A stretch of DNA of 6,494 nucleotides from an uncultured Pseudoflavonifractor sp. GTDB taxonomy: Bacteria; Bacillota; Clostridia; Oscillospirales; Oscillospiraceae. Every line of letters begins with the position of its first letter. The first letter of the stretch is position 1. The DNA lies in the NCBI GenBank assembly GCA_947565875.1, contig CANOHR010000062.1, forward strand, positions 1-6,494. Reading direction: 5' to 3'. The translations under genes were made by a program, and so were the position numbers. Below, one piece after another: positions 5,860 to 6,494 of the stretch. The notes beneath the pieces are model-generated. The model was not told where the DNA came from. It worked only from the letters and a program-made list of their open reading frames with translations, and ran no database searches.

Positions 5860-5885
5860 GTAGGGGCCGCCGCCTACGGCGGCCC
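5860..5885. repeat. GTAGGGGC-bounded 9-bp palindrome
   Basis: GGGCCGCCG (5864-5872) pairs perfectly with CGGCGGCCC (5877-5885) around a CCTA loop. The left boundary is GTAGGGG (5860-5866), the complement of the CCCCTAC word that ends other units. The loop itself extends to CCTACGG. Confidence 0.75.
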
Positions 5886-5913
5886 GTGTGGCAGGTTTGC
5901 AGCAACGTGGTAC

Positions 5914-5952
5914 GGGGCGGTCCCCACGCGGATCCCTATACGGGATCGCCCC
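5914..5952. repeat. Two-part hairpin GGGGCG...GATCCC/GGGATC...CGCCCC
   Basis: Outer arms GGGGCG (5914-5919) and CGCCCC (5947-5952) enclose an inner stem GATCCC (5931-5936) with GGGATC (5942-5947). One base, C5947, is shared by the two pairings, so they cannot both be complete. It passes directly into the next repeat type. Confidence 0.55.
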
Positions 5953-6000
5953 CTCATCCGTCAGCCCTTCGGGCTGCCACCTTCCCCCCAGGGGGAAGGC
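5951..6000. repeat. CCTCATCCGTC...GGGGGAAGGC interspersed repeat
   Basis: Two adjacent perfect stems are present: CAGCCC (5962-5967) with GGGCTG (5971-5976) around TTC, and CCTTCCCCC (5980-5988) with GGGGGAAGG (5991-5999). The order CCTCATCCGTC, a hairpin, GCCACCTTCCCCC, then GGGGAAGGC is one I recall as a very abundant interspersed repeat in genomes of gut Clostridia. Its presence is the best hint to the host group. Confidence 0.7.
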
Positions 6001-6020
6001 TTAAGGGCAAGGATAAGGAA

Positions 6021-6042
6021 GGCAGGCCGAGGGCGGCCTGCC
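6021..6042. repeat. GGCAGGCC/GGCCTGCC hairpin
   Basis: A perfect 8-bp stem (6021-6028 with 6035-6042) closes a GAGGGC loop. It is followed by CCAC and ACAAGGG, like other units. It lies 24 nt before the gene 5 ribosome binding site, with no U-tract. Confidence 0.65.
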
Positions 6043-6066
6043 CCACACAAGGGAATCATGCAAAAC

Positions 6067-6073
6067 AAGGAGG
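6067..6073 (+). promoter_or_regulatory. Ribosome binding site deciding the gene 5 start
   Basis: AAGGAGG at 6067-6073 is followed by three candidate ATGs at 6075, 6078 and 6082. The spacings are 1, 4 and 8 nt. Only ATG 6082 has usual spacing, and only its frame gives a protein with heptad periodicity. The other two share a Gly-rich frame that is a shadow. Confidence 0.75.
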
Positions 6074-6081
6074 AATGATGG

Positions 6082-6342
6082 ATGGCCATATTTGGCAGAC
6101 GGTATCAACACCCCGAGGAGCCGGGGGAGCATATCCGGTATATGGAGGAGCAGTTGGAGCTTTTCGCCCGACAGGTGGAAAGGCGGCTGGGGGAGGTGGA
6201 GAAGGCCTTTCCGGCGGCGGTGGAGAAGACGCAGACCGGGTTTCAGGAGGTCCGGGAAGAGCTTTCGGCATTGGCGGAACGGGCATCGGCGGTGGAGGAA
6301 CGGGTGAGGGAGTTGGAGGACGGAGGGGCGGGCGATTCGTGA
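6082..6342 (+). CDS. Small coiled-coil protein of the phage module (86 aa)
   Basis: No family is recognised. After a short N-terminus (MAIFGRRYQHPEEPG), residues about 16-80 form one long predicted helix with heptad spacing of hydrophobics (IRYMEEQLELFARQVERRLG, then VREELSALAERASAVEERV). This suggests a coiled coil that oligomerises. The composition is Glu/Arg/Ala-rich and highly charged, with no cysteine or membrane segment. The final residues (GGAGDS) and the TGA stop are encoded within the AGGGGCG...CGCCCCT palindrome, so the C-terminus may be repeat-derived. Small coiled-coil proteins of this size are common between structural and lysis genes in phages. It could be a minor virion protein, chaperone or accessory factor; the sequence does not decide. 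Confidence 0.65.
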   Translation: MAIFGRRYQHPEEPGEHIRYMEEQLELFARQVERRLGEVEKAFPAAVEKTQTGFQEVREELSALAERASAVEERVRELEDGGAGDS

Positions 6343-6351
6343 AGCGCCCCT
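6324..6351. repeat. AGGGGCG/CGCCCCT palindrome overlapping the gene 5 stop
   Basis: The arms AGGGGCG (6324-6330) and CGCCCCT (6345-6351) pair over 7 bp with a 14-nt loop that contains the gene 5 TGA. The right arm continues into the CCCCTAC boundary word (6347-6353). Confidence 0.65.
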
Positions 6352-6381
6352 ACAGCGTTTGCGACGACGAAATCGTAGGGG
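6347..6381. repeat. CCCCTAC...GTAGGGG inverted repeat
   Basis: The boundary words CCCCTAC (6347-6353) and GTAGGGG (6375-6381) form a perfect 7-bp inverted repeat around a 21-nt interior rich in CG (GCGTTTGCGACGACG). Here the words face inward, with the complementary word on each outer side, so two repeat units appear joined. Confidence 0.65.
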
Positions 6382-6398
6382 AGGGGCTAGCCCCTCCC
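6379..6398. repeat. Perfect 20-bp palindrome GGGAGGGGCTAGCCCCTCCC
   Basis: The sequence is its own reverse complement over 20 bp with no spacer, centred on CTAG. As RNA it would form an 8-bp stem with a CTAG loop. It lies 10 nt upstream of the gene 6 ribosome binding site. It could be an operator-like site, but its overlap with the GTAGGGG word makes repeat origin more likely. Confidence 0.7.
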
Positions 6399-6424
6399 GA
6401 AAAAGACAAAGGAGAGAGGAAAAG

Positions 6425-6494
6425 ATGGAAAGAAAGGGCACAGGAGAACTGTGGGCCATGTCGGACGAGGATCTGAAGGGTCTGGCGGCACAGA
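6425..6494 (+). CDS. Start of a further gene, cut by the window edge
   Basis: ATG 6425 is preceded by AAAGGAGAGAGGA (6408-6420), and the frame stays open for 23 codons to the right edge. The visible peptide begins MERKGTGELWAMSDEDLKGL. It is charged and probably helical, and no family can be named from so short a piece. Its position and strand suggest that it continues the phage module. A second in-frame ATG lies at 6458, but it has no better ribosome binding site. Confidence 0.6.
   Translation, partial: MERKGTGELWAMSDEDLKGLAAQ

Larger units (their letters stand above)
5740..6081. repeat. Second intergenic repeat mosaic (342 bp), no gene
   Basis: The gap between genes 4 and 5 holds no supported gene. 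It is a chain of hairpins and repeat words, listed individually, with purine-rich linkers (5770-5786, 6003-6020). A 78-codon frame (5842-6078) and part of a longer frame cross it, but they translate repeat DNA and lack ribosome binding sites. Only the last ~20 bases, with the gene 5 ribosome binding site, look like ordinary leader sequence. Confidence 0.8.

Noticed and set aside
5842..6078. 78-codon frame in the second mosaic
   Set aside because: It translates the palindromic repeats themselves (PFGLPPSPQGEG is the CCTTCGGG...CCCAGGGGGAAG repeat) and lacks a ribosome binding site.
5799..6476. 225-codon Gly-rich frame across the second mosaic and gene 5
   Set aside because: It begins in repeat DNA and overlaps gene 5 out of frame; the Gly-rich product is what GAG/GCG/GTG-rich DNA gives when shifted by one base.

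Overview
The window is a GC-rich segment (roughly 60-65% G+C by eye) with all supported genes on the + strand. Each gene has a strong AGGAGG-type Shine-Dalgarno site. The gene content looks like part of a virion structural module of a tailed phage or prophage: a short fibre-like protein, a large multidomain appendage-like protein, a small connector-type protein, a large beta-rich nozzle/stopper-like protein, a small coiled-coil protein and the start of one more gene. The protein style and the GC-rich palindromic intergenic repeats suggest a gut Clostridia host (Oscillospiraceae-like) or its prophage. That host assignment is inference from recalled patterns, not a search result.

Layout. Positions 1-129 are a non-coding leader with a hairpin, one repeat copy and a 31-nt G-free stretch. 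Gene 1 (130-732) carries motifs common in phage fibre proteins. Positions 733-1030 are a dense mosaic of at least six GC-rich hairpins. Gene 2 (1031-3430) has an apparent virion-anchor N-terminus, a glycine hinge and a long beta-rich body with no recognised enzymatic domain. Gene 3 (3427-3774) overlaps gene 2 by ATGA. A hairpin and a tandem purine-rich repeat lead to gene 4 (3862-5739), a beta-propeller-like virion protein. Positions 5740-6081 form a second repeat mosaic with no gene. Gene 5 (6082-6342) is a coiled-coil protein. Another repeat cluster with a 20-bp perfect palindrome follows, and then gene 6 (6425 to beyond the edge).

The genes probably act together in virion assembly: gene 3 and gene 4 at the head-tail junction or tail nozzle, genes 1 and 2 as external fibres or appendages. 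The most unusual feature is the invasion of nearly every intergenic gap by host-style palindromic repeats directly after stop codons. That is unexpected in a compact lytic phage genome and fits a long-resident or decaying prophage. No defence system, CRISPR array, tRNA, integrase or transposase gene was seen.
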